Source of the DNA: Filobasidium wieringae
Taxonomy: Eukaryota > Basidiomycota > Tremellomycetes > Filobasidiales > Filobasidiaceae
Assembly (NCBI GenBank): GCA_001600055.1
Contig: BCIV01000002.1
Location: 66,287-130,286 of the forward strand
DNA length: 64,000 bases
Reading direction: 5' to 3'
Every line of letters begins with the position of its first letter. Position 1 is the first letter of the stretch. The translations under genes were made by a program, and so were the position numbers. Shown piece by piece: positions 21,547 through 33,568 of the stretch. Under the pieces are notes generated by a model. The model saw only the letters and a program-made list of their open reading frames with translations, ran no database searches and had not been told where the DNA came from.

Positions 21547-24324
21547 TCAATCCTCCTCGTCCGACTCGTCCGAGTCCGCATAGGTGGGCCATGCGGGAGC
21601 TACGGGCTGTATCATCTGAGCCGGCGCCTGCGCTCCCAATTCGAACCCATCCTCCGCGTCCCCGTCCGCGTCCTCTTCTTCATCGCTATCATGATCGACC
21701 TGATGGTTGGGAGAGTCGAGGTTGATCGGTCCTGATCCCGGGTGTATATCGTGTTGTTCATCATCCTCGTCCTCGTCGTCGTCGTCGTCGTCGTCGTCCC
21801 CTTCCGCATCGATATCATGATCCTGACCACCGGGTGTATCTGCCGGAAGGCTAGCCTCTTGGGCTTCTTCATTAGCAAAGATCTGGTCCCAATCGTCTTC
21901 CTCTTCCTGATCATCCCGTTGTTCCTGTGAGCGTCCGATCAGTTCAAGGTCAAGTCGAGCCCGACCTCCCTTCTCGTACTCACCTCTTCACCCTGCCCAT
22001 CCTCCTCTCCCTCCTCCCCATCCTCCTCCTCCTCCTCATCGCCAAACAACCCATCATAATCGTCTTCCTCCTTCCTCCCCTCCACCTCTCCCTCGCCCTC
22101 GCCCTCGACCTCCCTCGCCTTGTCCTTGGCTTCCACCTTGGCATCGATCCTAGTCTGATTCTCATCCCTCGCCTTGATCTTCCCAGCCAAATCCGCTTGG
22201 TATTTCGTAACGTCTCGTTGGATCCGCATCTGTGTGTGTCGAAACGAAACATCCCTTTTCAACAACGTCTCTCCCCGGGGGAGTGTTCGGGTACGAGAAA
22301 GGACCGACCTTTATCATGGCGGAGACGTTCTGCATCTCCCTAGTCTTCTTGGCGACCATCTCTTCCAGAGCGGCGACCTCTTGTTCCAACAACCGTTGTT
22401 GAGAACGAAGATCCACAATCTCCTCGTCTTCCTCTTCCTCCTCCGCTTCGTCATCATCATCGTCGCCTTCCTAGGGAAAGCAAAAGGGAAGGAAAAAACC
22501 ACACACGCGCCCATGAACCCCTCCGTTTCCCCCCTTCCCTCCGACCCGCACGCAAACTCACCTCCTCATCCTCATCCTCCTCACTCCCCACCTCCTCGTC
22601 CTGATTGAGCGCGGCCTCCAGGTCCATATCCATATCCCCATCCAAACTAGCCAAATCCGTCCGATCGTCCTGAAAATCACCCAGCATGCTTCCCTCCCCC
22701 CCCTCCCCGTCGGCGTCCTCAAAACCATCCCCGTCCCCGTCCCCGTCCGCGTCTGCGTCTGCGTTTAGGGACCATGGGGTTCCTTGCTGACGAGCCGGAT
22801 CGGGGACGGACCCGCTCGACCCTTCCCGGACGACGTGGGAGGGGGAGGTATGAGAATGATCCGATCGATCGGATAAGATCCCCGAGTGTAGTTCCAGTAG
22901 GTCTATATGCGAGCGGGGGTGGTGAGTTTGGTCGTCAAGAAGTGAGCGGGGAAAAGCCCTTGGGGGGTGGGGGGGACGAACCGAAGGAGGAAGATTTCGA
23001 TTCCTTATCCAGCGCCAATAACCGATCTACTTCCGCCTTGACCTAGTCCGTCCCAAACGCAACGCATCGCATCAGCCCATCAGCGCACCATTCCCCACCT
23101 CCCCACCTCCCCACCTCCCCACTCCCCACTCCCAAACACCCCTCGACGGCCACTCACAAGATCCCCATCCCTCTTCCTCCTCCACCTCCGCTCCCTGACG
23201 TACCGCATAGGAGGGGTGAGTCCGTGTGGCCATACGTATTCTGCCGGGTCCAGGTCCTGGTCGGGGTCCGGGTTGGGGTTGGGGTGTCCTTGAGCGAGTT
23301 GCGCGGATGGGAGTGGGTCTGGGTCTATTACTAGCATCTGTTAAGAGGGGGAGCGGGAGCGGGAGTAGAGAGGGGGGAGGGAGGAGGAAAGAGATCAAAA
23401 GAGATCAAGAGTAGGAGAGAGAGAAGAGAGAAGAGAGAAGAGAGAGAAAGACAGGAAGAGAGAAGAGAAAACGGGAAACGAAAAGAACCAAGATCAACGT
23501 CCCTCCCCCAATGTATCCATCCCCGGTCCTCGCGCACCTGAGAAACATCGGCGACCTTGAAGAGTCTCTTCCTATCGAGCGTCTTCTGCGCCTCTACGAT
23601 ACAAGGCAGGTCGACGAGTTTGGCCGTGTACTCTGTTCCTCCGTGCGTGAAGGTGGCTCGTCTTTGGTCTGCGGTAGGAGGTTCGAGGTTGGAGATGGGA
23701 GATTCGAGATTGGAGATTCGAAGTTGGGGGTTGAGAGGATTGAGAGGATTCGCGATTGAGAGGATTCAGTTTTGTGGGAAATAAGAGGACGAGGGAAAAC
23801 CTGACGGACGGACGACTCGACGTACCCTTGAAAGTGAAACTGGCATTCCCCACCTCCTTCTTCTCCTCCAGCAGCGTCCTTATCCCCTTGATCCCCCTCT
23901 CCTTATCCCCCCTAGCGACCCTGTCCGGTACCCTCAGCACGAACTGTTCCTCAAAGACCAACCCCTCCTCCCTCTCCCCCTCCTCATCGGCCTCCCTCGA
24001 ATAATCCCCCAAGAAGCTCGTCAGGTGAGAGTGAGACCCATGTGCCTTCCTCACCTCCCCCTTCTCGCTGAATTTGAGCTTGAGGCGGCTGACTTGGGGT
24101 CGGTTGGAGGAGCGGGTGGAGCGTTGACCGGTGGGGGGGAGTGGTTTCGATCCCTGATCTGGGGCGTTGGACTGGGCGGGTCGGAGCGGACGTGTGGAAC
24201 GTTTGGAAGGGGCTTTCTGACCGACGGCAGGTCCCGGTGGAGCGAGGGATTGGTAGTTGGACGGTCCAGGGACGTTGCCAGCGTCGACGGCGGCGAGGTC
24301 GCTGATCGGTTTTTCCATTTTCAT
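21547..24324 (-). CDS. TAF7: TFIID subunit 7 (Taf7, TAFII55 family)
   Basis: Subunit of the general transcription factor TFIID that binds Taf1. After a low-complexity N-terminus, the TAFII55 domain starts at EEQFVLRVPDRVARGDKERGI and continues through FTHGGTEYTAKLVDLPCIVEA, QKTLDRKRLFKVADVSQ, MLVIDPDPLPS and EYVWPHGLTPPMRYVRERRWRR, all hallmark Taf7 sequence. The C-terminal half is strongly acidic and ends WPTYADSDESDEED at a TGA (21547-21549). Introns include a pyrimidine-rich one (about 23338-23538) and one carrying a G-run array (about 23047-23157). The start at 24324 is the first ATG (MKMEKPISD). The gene is divergent from the unknown gene at 24603 across a 278-bp promoter with a 41-bp repeat. 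Confidence 0.92.
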
Positions 24325-24389
24325 CGTTTCTGGCGAATTCGACGAATCGTCAGCGACGAAGAATCAGTCACAGAGCGATATCACTGGTA

Positions 24390-24519
24390 ATCAGGTCAGA
24401 CCTGATACTCCCCGTTCACCCCAGATCAGCTTCCGCTCAGACCTGATCCTTCCAGTCGACGTGAGATCCGCATCCGCCCAGACCTGATCCCCGTAGAGGA
24501 CCATCAGTTTGCATCCGCC
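24390..24519. repeat. Three degenerate 41-bp tandem repeats with a perfect palindrome in a divergent promoter
   Basis: CAGACCTGAT occurs at 24397, 24438 and 24479, exactly 41 bp apart. Units two and three also share their last nine bases, GCATCCGCC. The first copy forms a perfect 17-bp palindrome, ATCAGGTCAGACCTGAT (24390-24406). The array lies between the TAF7 start (24324, -) and the start at 24603 (+). Confidence 0.75.
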
Positions 24520-24602
24520 GTTCCCGAGTAATCATCGGATCGACCTCCACTTTTCCACCATCTCTCTCCTTTCACCGTCCAAACCAGCGACTCGAACCGC
24601 CA

Positions 24603-25743
24603 ATGTCTCGTCTGCGTTCCCTCCAATCCCCTTCCGTCCGTAACCCCACGTCCTCCCCCTCCCCCTCCAAGTCATCCAAACACCCGCCCCGGAACACCGC
24701 CACCCCCTTCCCGCAGGACGTGACGACATGGCACCGCAAGCTCCGGTTGTTGGTGAACGAGCTCAGGGGGTTGATGGACGGGTGGGACGAGGCGGTGAGG
24801 GATACGTTCGATGAGCTCGTCGGCCTCGTCAATGAGGGCACGGAGATGGAGTGAGTGAGTCTCTGTGCTCGCCCGCTCTGGGTGCCGTCGTGTTGATCGT
24901 TATCGTTCGTGATGGGGTAGCAATATCATAGATACCCCCGCGAACGGATCAAGACCGCTCTTAGCCCCGCACTACAAGTCATACCACCAACACATCTCCT
25001 CCCTAACCTCCCACCTCGCCCGACTCGTACGTCATACGTCCCTCTCAATTCTCAAATAGATGATTCCCTCTCAATCCTCAAACGGATCTCTACTAAATCT
25101 TCTCACCGATTTTCACTCGCAGAACAAGATCTTGCCCAAACTGAGGGCGATACAAGAGACGGCCCGTTCGCTCTTGTCCGATTCGCTCGCACTTCGACCG
25201 GTCGAGTTTAGTTTGGTCCTGCCTCTTTACTCTGGAGGACCACCGGGAGGAGGGGGGACCTGGACGTTGGAGAATTTCGGTACGTCTTTCAACACTCGAT
25301 CAGGGCAACGTCACACGACAATGGGATTACGATGACGATGGGGGATGGGGATTGATCGAAATTCCATTCCATTCCATTCCATGACAGTCGACTCGCTAGA
25401 TCCGGTCGCAAAGTACCACTCCCTTCACCTGCACGCGCTTCAAGCTCAAATCCAGCTCGTCCTTCACCCGCACTCCCAATCCGCCCACTCCCCTCACTCC
25501 CCCTCGCACTCCTCGAGCACGATATTCGAAACCCAAAAACACGCGCTAGAGTCGTTCAGGGACCAGATGTCCCGTTCCCCCAAACAACAGTGGAGGATCG
25601 AATGGGAGGAACTGGTACTTCTCGAGATGTCCGGGGGAGCGGGGTTGGATGGGGAGCAGGACGAGGATGAAGAGGAGGAGGATTATGAGCCGGGGAGCAG
25701 GAATTCAAGGAGGGGCAGGGGAGGGAGCGTGGGTTTGGATTAG
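24603..25743 (+). CDS. Unrecognised protein, five exons, acidic C-terminal tail
   Basis: I do not recognise this family. Exons join in frame with GT-AG introns at about 24853-24921, 25029-25121, 25280-25387 and possibly one more. The product has about 285 residues. It has a Ser/Pro-rich N-terminus, then predicted amphipathic helices (WHRKLRLLVNELRGLMDGWDE; HISSLTSHLARL; LPKLRAIQETARSLLSDSL), a Gly-rich turn (YSGGPPGGGGTW), then LHLHALQAQIQLVL and a C-terminal acidic tail (QDEDEEEEDYEP) ending Gly/Arg-rich. There is no signal peptide or membrane segment. The third intron holds four CATTC repeats just before its acceptor. It might be a lineage-specific coiled-coil protein. Coding status is supported by frame continuity across introns. 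Confidence 0.6.
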
Positions 25744-26038
25744 ATGTGATGTCCGATGAAATACGATGATGTGATGTCCGTCGTGTGTATTTGCTGTGTG
25801 ATTGATTACGTAACGCTCGACCTCGACCTCGAGATTCGACGTTTGTTCACCTGGAAAAGAGGTCGATTCGATTGGATTCAATTGCGAACAGATCCAAATG
25901 ATATTCGACTCGACGTAGCGACGTAGTCACCTGCTCATCTTCCATCGCACATCCCCTTTTTTTTTTCAGAATCGAAAACGACCCATCCCCCGCTTGTACC
26001 GCACCCCCTAGACGACCGGACCGGGCACGGGCCTCACG
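25744..26038. other. Short intergenic spacer
   Basis: This 295-bp gap between two same-strand genes carries a T10 run near 25959. No other feature was seen. Confidence 0.35.
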
Positions 26039-29032
26039 ATGAAGTCGACCAACTCGGCTTCCAAAGAGGTCTCCGCTCTCACCGTCCTGCTCAAGAAACC
26101 TAGCACCACGGGGGACCTCGCTGTGGATGCGATTGTCGAGTTCATATGGGCTAGGAGGAGGAACGGCTGGAGTTTGTATGATGTTACGTTGAGTCTGATC
26201 GAGCTTATGCAGGAGGTGCGTGAAGGAGGGGTGGTCTGCGTGCTTGGTAGGGTAACGTCGAGCTGATAGAAAGCGCTGTACGGACTAGGCACCGCCATCA
26301 CTGGACGAATCGTTCGATCATGCGAGGAAATTGACTTTCTTACCTCATCATACCGACCTCACCCCTTCCCTCGGTCCGTTCTCGCTCTCACGGTCTTCTT
26401 CCCGTCAACAGGTCGCGGCGACACTATCACGTTGTCCCTCGGAGATCCCGGTGGAACATGCAAGGGAGGTCGTCTTGGAATGGAGCCTCGCGATGGAGAA
26501 TAAATTGGCTCTCCAGACGATGGCGGCGACCACGACGGCGACGACGACGACGGAACCCTCGAGTTCTTCCTCCGGACATATCAATCCCACCTCCACCACC
26601 CCCTCTTCCCCACTCCACTCGACATCGTCGGAAAACTTCCTCTCCGGCCACGGCATCGGCGGTAAAGGTTCCCTCGGTTCAAACACATTCGCCGAACTGG
26701 CGCATAAACATCTCACCATGATCTCCCTCATCCCTCATCCGCACCCCTCCGTCCTGGCCCTGGCGTTGAGCGTACGGATGAGTCTGGGGTATATGAACTT
26801 GGACGAGGTGGGCGGGGCGTTGGGAGCGAGTTGGTTGGGGTTGAGAGAGGGGGAGGAGGTGCTTAGGATTTGGGTTAGGAGGAGGGTGGAGGGGGACGGG
26901 AGGTGGGGCGTGGGGAAGAGTTTGGAGGCGTTGGAGAATAGGGTGAGTGGGGGGGGGTCGTACTCTATCGTGAGGAGGTTGATGAATTGACACGCCTTCT
27001 CCTTCTACATGCGCAGTTCGAGAAGACGAGACCGGCCTTGAAATCGGTCATCAGAATGGTCAAGCGCAAATTCCTACTCCCCTCTTCTCCGACCTACCGC
27101 ATCCCCCTTCCCGCACCTAACAAATCCAAATCCCTAGCTCTTCTCCAGCAAGCCATCTCTTCCTCCTCCTCCCAAACCCCTCACCTCTCCTCCCTCCCCT
27201 CCGAACCCCCCAGCCCGACCTCCACTCGCCTACCCCATTCTCAATCGGACCTCGCGGCGTACGCTTTGGAACTGATCTCAGAGTACGTGACGAGGGAAAA
27301 GAGGGATCATATGCGTTTGGAAAGATGGATCAAGTCGGGCAGGAAACAGCTCAGTAAGGAGCTGGACGAGATGGAGGACAAGGTTTGTTTCCCCCTCGGT
27401 CGACCGGGTGGGGGAGGGAAGAAGAGGTCCGTCTCGTCCAGCAACACTGGACTGGGGCTCGGACAGGGACAGGGAGGGACCCATAACGACGTCCTGTTAC
27501 CCGTCTTCGAAGTCGTCAGGCGGGTACACGCACTTCAAGGTCCTCCCGGTGACGAACCTTGCGGTTTCACCCCCCTCACCGTCCTGGACGAAGGGGAGAA
27601 ATACGCCCCCCCGACCGTTCAGACGATCACTAGCGCTCTTTACGTTCACCCCAGGTTGGACACGGACGAGGCGGTAGGGATCATCATGGAGTTGGTCGAT
27701 CATGAGAAGGACATCAGGTTGTCCGCCGTGAGAGGGGCCATGAGGAGGGAAGGGGCGGGGGAGGATATGGGGATGGGAGAGGAGAGGAGGGGGAGTGAGG
27801 ATACCGTCTTGGGTGCTTTAGCGTGGGGGCCTGTGGAGAGGGCGAGGATGGGGAAGGTCTTGGGCTCGATCGAACGAAGAGTGAGTGGACGTCGGGTCGT
27901 CGTTTCGCTCGATTCGGAATGCTAACGTGCGCGGAAATACCGACGTCGATAGTTCCCGGATGGGGAGTACAGGGAAGCGTTCGACGCTGTACGGTCGAAG
28001 AATAACGAAGGCGCTAACCTCGGAAGAGCGCCTTCGTATACCACCATCGCCAGTGTCAAAACGGAACAGAGGACGAACACGTTCCTGAATGGGACCAGCC
28101 ATCGACCTTTGGGAGGGATCCCACCGTTACCCACACTCTCATCCCCCATCGAGACGCGGCAAGAACCGTCCCTCTCGACCAGTCCGACCGGGGTAGAGGT
28201 CCTTGACGACTCTTCCCCTAGAAGAGGTACTTTCGAGCGGATGAACAGCGCGCCGAGCGATAGGATACCTGGGATGCTGGGAAACGCGATAAGGAAGATG
28301 TCCATCTCTAACCGAGAATTGAGCAGTATCGCCACGGGGGAGACGACGTATGATAAACCTCAAAGCCCGGTCTCCCCTTCCGCTTGGCGTGGACGAGTTT
28401 CAGAGTCCTTGGGGGGAGTCGCGATGACGACGAGCGATAGTCAGACTAGTATGGGAACGGAGGGGACGCTGGACGATATTTATTCGGGTTATGGGCAAGA
28501 GGCCATTCAACCGCGTGAACAATCCGAGTCACCTGTTCAGACGATGCCCTCTTTCACCACCGAACAACCGCTCGCAAGCCCCAGTTTCAGTCGAGGATCG
28601 CCAGTCGTCATGCCGATCAAGAAACCGATGCCGACGCCACCTCCTGATCTCACGCCTACACCAGCACCATCTAAACGCAAGGTCTCCATCTTACGTCGAC
28701 CGGGTTTCCTAGGAGGATCTAGAAGCGATAAACAGAATAACGACAATGGAAAGCAATCGAAGAGTAATATGCATCGAGCTACCGCTAGCCTGAGCACCAT
28801 ACCTCAAGGCGATCGCTCCTCTGGACAAAACACACCTGCGAGAAGGATCAACCAGAATCCACCAGCTAGCGAACAACCTTCCCCTATGACTTCCTCGCCC
28901 GCCAGCTGGAGAGCCGAGTTTAGCAACATGAACAACGGGATGGGCATGCTGAGACCTTCTCCCCGTCACGTATCGAGTTCGAGTTTGAGTGGTCTCACGG
29001 GACAGCAATCGACGAGGACGACACCGAGATGA
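26039..29032 (+). CDS. Large unrecognised protein with disordered Ser/Pro-rich C-terminal half
   Basis: I do not recognise the family. The N-terminal 60 residues (VDAIVEFIWARRRNGWSLYD) look helical. They are followed by EIPVEHAREVVLEWSLAMENKLALQ, FAELAHKHLTMISLIPHPHPS, SLEALENR, a basic FEKTRPALKSVIRMVKRKF, LERWIKSGRKQLSKELDEMEDK and PRLDTDEAVGIIMELVDHEKD. From about 27960 to the TGA at 29030-29032 the product is Ser/Thr/Pro-rich with SP and TP sites. The product is near 850-900 residues. The second intron (around 26290-26411) is uncertain because acceptable donors are weak. It is cytosolic by composition. The helical repeat-like first half resembles scaffold proteins, but I give no function. 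Confidence 0.65.
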
Positions 29033-29402
29033 AAAGAAACGACCATTTATATACAGGCCACAGGCTAGGTGTGAAGTCCTACATATACACGACAACAGAG
29101 GCAGATATACGAACGCCCTGGATACGATGGATGATCGGATGAGAAGTATCGGTTGTGCATCTCTTGTAACTCTTAGCATGTATCCATATGAAGGAAGGGC
29201 CATCCCAGTTGTTTGTTTCGCACCGGTTCCCCTTTATGCACCGCTTCTACGTTCGACATAGCCAGCCAGCGCGTGCACGACCAACTGACTCATGGCACGG
29301 CACATTCACAACAAACGCAACGAGACCATTTCATCGGCCACTCTCACATCGACAGCCTAATCCTCCAGACTACTCTATCGGAACAATCTGGGATTCTTCA
29401 AG
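29033..29402. promoter_or_regulatory. Intergenic region upstream of ERV46
   Basis: This gap holds a 3' UTR and the ERV46 promoter. No recognised motif was seen. Confidence 0.35.
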
Positions 29403-31447
29403 ATGGGTAGGAATGGATTCATGGGAAACATCTCCGGGCTGGATGCCTTTGGGAAGGTCTGTCGACTGATGCTAGTGCTTTGCACACAACGGTCAAGCTG
29501 ATCCTGAAGCGTGTAGACAATGGAGGATGTGAAGATCAAGACAAGGACAGGAGCTTTGCGTGAGCTTGAAACCCTCTAAAGAGATGTATCCTACTTGCTA
29601 ACCGCCTACTCTGGTCCTGTACGCAGTCACGTTCATCTCATTCTCCATCATCGTAATCTCCACGCTTCTGGAATTTATCGATTATCGGAGAATACACCTG
29701 GAACCTGCCATCATGGTAGATCGCTCTAGAGGAGAGAAGATGATTGTAGATATGGATATCACTTTCCCAAGGGTACCATGTTATCGTACGTCATCAGATT
29801 CACATGCTCATGTTAGCGATAGGTAGCTCACGCCTCGGGATGCGGTGTGCAGTGCTCTCGATGGACGTGATGGATATCTCTGGAGAACATCAATTGGATC
29901 TTCAACATTCCGTATCTAAAACCAGACTGGACAAGTCGGGCAACGTTCTCGCTTCGATCAAGGATGCTCGTGAGCTAAACCTATCGCTTCTTTGACCTTC
30001 TGATACTTAACTGTCTCCCCATGATCCTGGAACAGAACTTCAGGGAGAAGTACAGCGAGCCGTTGCTAACAAGGATCCTAACTACTGTGGAAGCTGTTAC
30101 GGAGGTACGCCTGGTGCTTCCGGATGCTGTAACACTTGTGACGAGGTTCGAGAGGCGTATGTCAGGAAGGGATGGAGCTTCAACAACCCCGATAACATCG
30201 AGCAGGCAAGTTTATCGTTGCCGGGAAAGTGGGATACCATCTAATCAATCTATCGATACGACTCATAGTGTGTCAAAGAGGGATGGTCAGAGAAGATCGC
30301 AGAGCAAAACACTGAAGGTTGTCAGATTGCCGGACGAATCCGAGTGAACAAGGTAGATTCGGCTGTCACGAGCATACCTTGTCTTTGCTCACACAACAGC
30401 GCACTCTGATCTCTCTAGGTCATTGGAAACTTCCATTTCAGTCACGGTCGTTCTTTCCAAACCCACAATATGCACGTGCAAGATCTCGTCCCTTACCTCA
30501 AGGACAACAATCATCATGATTTCGGTCACGTTATCAACAAGTTCCAGTTCGAAGCGGATAATTCTGGATCTACCGACGATCATGGGATTGAAGAATTGAC
30601 TAAATCGGTCAAAAAGAGGTTGGAGATCACTAATCCTCTTGATGGAGCTGTTGTGCATCCTGAAGTTTGTGAGTCGATCCAGTCGGAGCTGAAGAGTGAA
30701 ACGGAGCGGCCAGCTGACAAGGCTACGTTTGAACCGATCAGCCGATTACATGTATCAATGTGAGTATGCCTGTACTTCGACATTTGACCGGTTCGATGCT
30801 GATACGCGCTTCGACAGACTTCTTGAAAGTTGTGTCGACTACTTTCAATCTGATCGATGGCCGTGCCATCCAATCCCAACAATATAGTGTCACTCAGTTT
30901 GAAAGAGATATCAAGGAAGGTAACGCTCCCGGTCGAGAGGGACACGGACGTGAGTCACCAGATCTGGGCAAACAAGGGCAATCTAATCTAGTGCTGATAT
31001 CGCTGTAAGAGATCAGATTTTACTAGTCATAGTACGGCCGCCATTCCAGGTGTTTATATCAAGTGAGTTAGTTTCCAGCTCTTCAATCACAATTTCCGAG
31101 ACTGATATCGAGATCGCTGCAGCTACGAGATCTCTCCCATGAAGGTGGTCCATACGGAAACCCGTCAAAGTTTTGCTCATTTCGTCACCTCGTGAGTCGT
31201 TGTTGCGGCCGGAATTGAGCGACATGTTTTCATCTCTCTCTCTCTTGTAGTGCTTGTGCTATCATTGGAGGGGTCTTGACTGTCGCAGGACTGCTTGATT
31301 CCATGATCTTCTCTAGCCGTAAGAGATTGGCGGGTACGAATGGTGCAGAAGGATTTGGTTCGCGCGAGGGAAAGATGGTCAGTGATAACATATTCCAGTA
31401 GAGAACTTTAGGAAACTAATCATGTTACTGCCGTTTTCTAGATGTAA
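29403..31447 (+). CDS. ERV46: COPII vesicle cargo receptor Erv46 (ERGIC-3)
   Basis: Membrane protein that cycles between ER and Golgi, partnering Erv41 in retrieval and cargo sorting. N-terminal cytosolic MGRNGFMGNISGLDAFGK then KTRTGALLTF leads into a transmembrane helix (FISFSIIVISTLLEFIDY). The luminal domain shows PCYLLSMDVMDISGEHQ, the diagnostic YCGSCYGG and CCNTCDEVREAYVRKGW cysteine clusters, and GNFHFSHGRS. A second membrane helix, ACAIIGGVLTVAGLLDSMIF, follows YEISPMKV near the C-terminus. About 12 introns occur; one is GC-AG (30207-30268) and one exon is 18 nt (30742-30759). The end is either a read-through TAG at 31399-31401 or, with a final weak intron, TAA at 31445-31447. Partner Erv41 is not here. 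Confidence 0.92.
30207..30268 (+). other. ERV46: GC-AG intron in ERV46
   Basis: The donor is GCAAGT. The upstream exon ends ATC GAG CAG and the next begins TGT GTC AAA GAG, giving NIEQCVKEGW as in ERGIC-3. The only nearby GT would put the next exon out of frame. Confidence 0.8.
30742..30759 (+). other. ERV46: 18-nt internal exon of ERV46
   Basis: Eighteen bases lie between GATCAG and GTGAGT. In frame with neighbours they encode most of SDYMYQYFLKVVSTTF, the conserved luminal stretch of ERGIC-3 proteins. Dropping the exon would keep frame but delete six residues, so it could also be an optional exon. Confidence 0.75.
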
Positions 31448-31826
31448 GGAAGATGATTCCCTGTATATAGCATCATGAAACTGCATGATTTATCGCATAG
31501 CCTTCAGAGAATAGTTTTTTGACACGTCACTGCAATTGATTTGCTTGATACAGCACTGGGTCTTCCCTTTCTGCTTGATGCCGACTACCACTCAGGGAAT
31601 ACAACTCGAATGCTCGACCTTTCATTTCTCCAACACGCATCCTCAATCTCACTGACCCTCCCCTCAACGTTATATCTCACACTGTACCTAGTACATCCAG
31701 TAGAGTCCTCATGTTCGTGTTCAGGAATTGGCCGCGTCCGGGACTTGTATCGCTCATATAACGTTTCGCAATTTTGTAGCCTAATCGCATATATCAGAAA
31801 CAAAGCAACACATCTCTTCGAAGACA
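31448..31826. promoter_or_regulatory. Intergenic region upstream of the CPSF6-like gene
   Basis: This region contains the 3' UTR of ERV46 and the promoter of the next gene. Nothing else was recognised. Confidence 0.35.
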
Positions 31827-33487
31827 ATGCCTGGAGACGACGATTATGGTGTATGTACCTGGATTCGCAACTTGTACCGAGATCTAGGCTGCCGAGCTAG
31901 CGACCTGTACTACCCTTGCTTCGAAACCGCTTGTACTGATAACCATTCTATTCTTTCGTCCTTCTCTTCATGTCTGTGCATCTTCCTTCGGATATGCCTC
32001 GATCGACTACTTCACGTCGTTTGTGGCTCATCTTACTATCATGAAACGGCATTCAGGACTTGTACGATTTTGGCGATGTCGATAATGGCGGTGGAAACCT
32101 TGTACGCCGACGTTCCCGTTTCGGACTGATTTATCTGCGACTCTTTCCTGATCATGCAACTCGTCGAATCGCATAGGGCAACAACGCTGGACCAAGTCAA
32201 TACGAAGATGTGAAACCTAATGTCGGTAGTGCAATTCAGTCCGTCACTTCGGACAACAATCAGGCGCAGTCCAATAGTCAGTTCGTGAACACCAATACGA
32301 GCTATGGAGGTGCCAGACAAATGGGCCAAGCTGGTGGTTCGGGCGGAGACGATGATGTTGTGTATCTCTCAGAGTTGAACTGGGTAAGCTCATATCACGT
32401 CTCTTGGAAACGGAATGCGACTGATACTCAGGTTTCTTCTTTAGTGGACCAATGACGAGCATCTGCGTGAAGCCGCAGCACAGGCTGGCGTAACGATCAA
32501 GATCGACGACGTCACTTTCTCCGAACACAAGGTCAACGGGAAATCTAAGGGGTGAGTAATCTTGCTGTTAGCACCCAGACCGTGTCTGACACGGTGCGAC
32601 GAATTAGTCTTGCCTATGTCTACTGCTACAACCCATCGAACGCTCAAGCGTTCAAGACTTGGTTCGAGCATAAGTGAGTTTGCACGTGGCGCTCTATCTG
32701 CCGCAAGTGACTTATATGCTATTTCTCTATCTTTATCAGCCTTTTCCAGGGCAAAAGCATTACTGTGAACTTGGGTTCGAGTTCCGCCGGTAACCCGTAC
32801 AAGATTCCGCCTAAGGGTAAGTCAGCCTCTCGGTTCAGTCTAGGACCTCGCATCTGATACCCTACGCCAATAATTCAACAGAACCTAACCGAATCAAAGG
32901 AAGAGAAGGTGGACCTCCTGAGGGCGGTCGTGGCGGTTACGGAGGAGGTATGGGAGGCATGGGTGGCGGACGAGGTCGAGGCGGATACAACCCTCGAGGA
33001 GGTCCTGGTGGTGGAAGAGGAGGTTACGTACCAAGAGGTGGTGGTATGAGTGGAGGAATGGGAATGGGAGGCGGAGGCGGTATGGGTTCTAGTGGGAATG
33101 CCATGGGAGCTATGCCTACTGCTACTGGGATGATGAACCCAATGATGCGTGAGTAAATTTTCACATTCAGCAACGAGATCGTCGAATTCATGGTGTTCCA
33201 TTGCAGCAATGATGAACCCTATGATGAACCCTGCCATGATGCAGCAAATGATGCAGATGATGCAAGGTGGAGGCATGACTGGTGGAGCAGCTGGTGGAGG
33301 TCAGGGTGGTAAGTCGTGTCGTCCCGACGGCACCGTTAGATCCTTAACCGACTTTTACTTTCCAGGCTTCAACCCACCTACCGGGCCCCGAGCTGGCGTT
33401 GATCCCCGTGATCCGCCGACTGGACCGAGCGGAGGTGGACAGACTGACGAATTCGGACGTGCATTGAAGCGAAGCCGACAAGACTAG
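31827..33487 (+). CDS. CPSF6/CFIm68-like RRM protein with glycine-rich C-terminus
   Basis: Probably a pre-mRNA 3'-end processing or mRNP factor in the nucleus. The short N-terminus MPGDDDYG plus [12 protein letters not shown] resembles the acidic start of CPSF6. The RRM reads [22 protein letters not shown], then [31 protein letters not shown]. The WWTNDEHL and NGKSKG signatures are typical of CFIm68/59 rather than ordinary hnRNP RRMs. A glycine/arginine-rich region follows ([18 protein letters not shown]), then a Met-rich low-complexity stretch ([18 protein letters not shown]) and a basic end, ALKRSRQD, at 33487. Eight or so introns are present; the second exon boundary (GTACGC near 32103) is less certain. 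It is convergent with the SAP18-family gene, with 82 bp between stop codons. Confidence 0.8.
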
Positions 33488-33568
33488 ACGTGGAAACATG
33501 CCATGCTTAGATTCCATGTAGTAGGTAAAGAGGTACAAGGTTTGCGAATGGCAGGCTGGATGAATGAT

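Noticed and set aside
23226..23414. Gly-rich plus-strand frame over TAF7
   Set aside because: It is antisense to the TAF7 exon EYVWPHGLTPPM and its intron.
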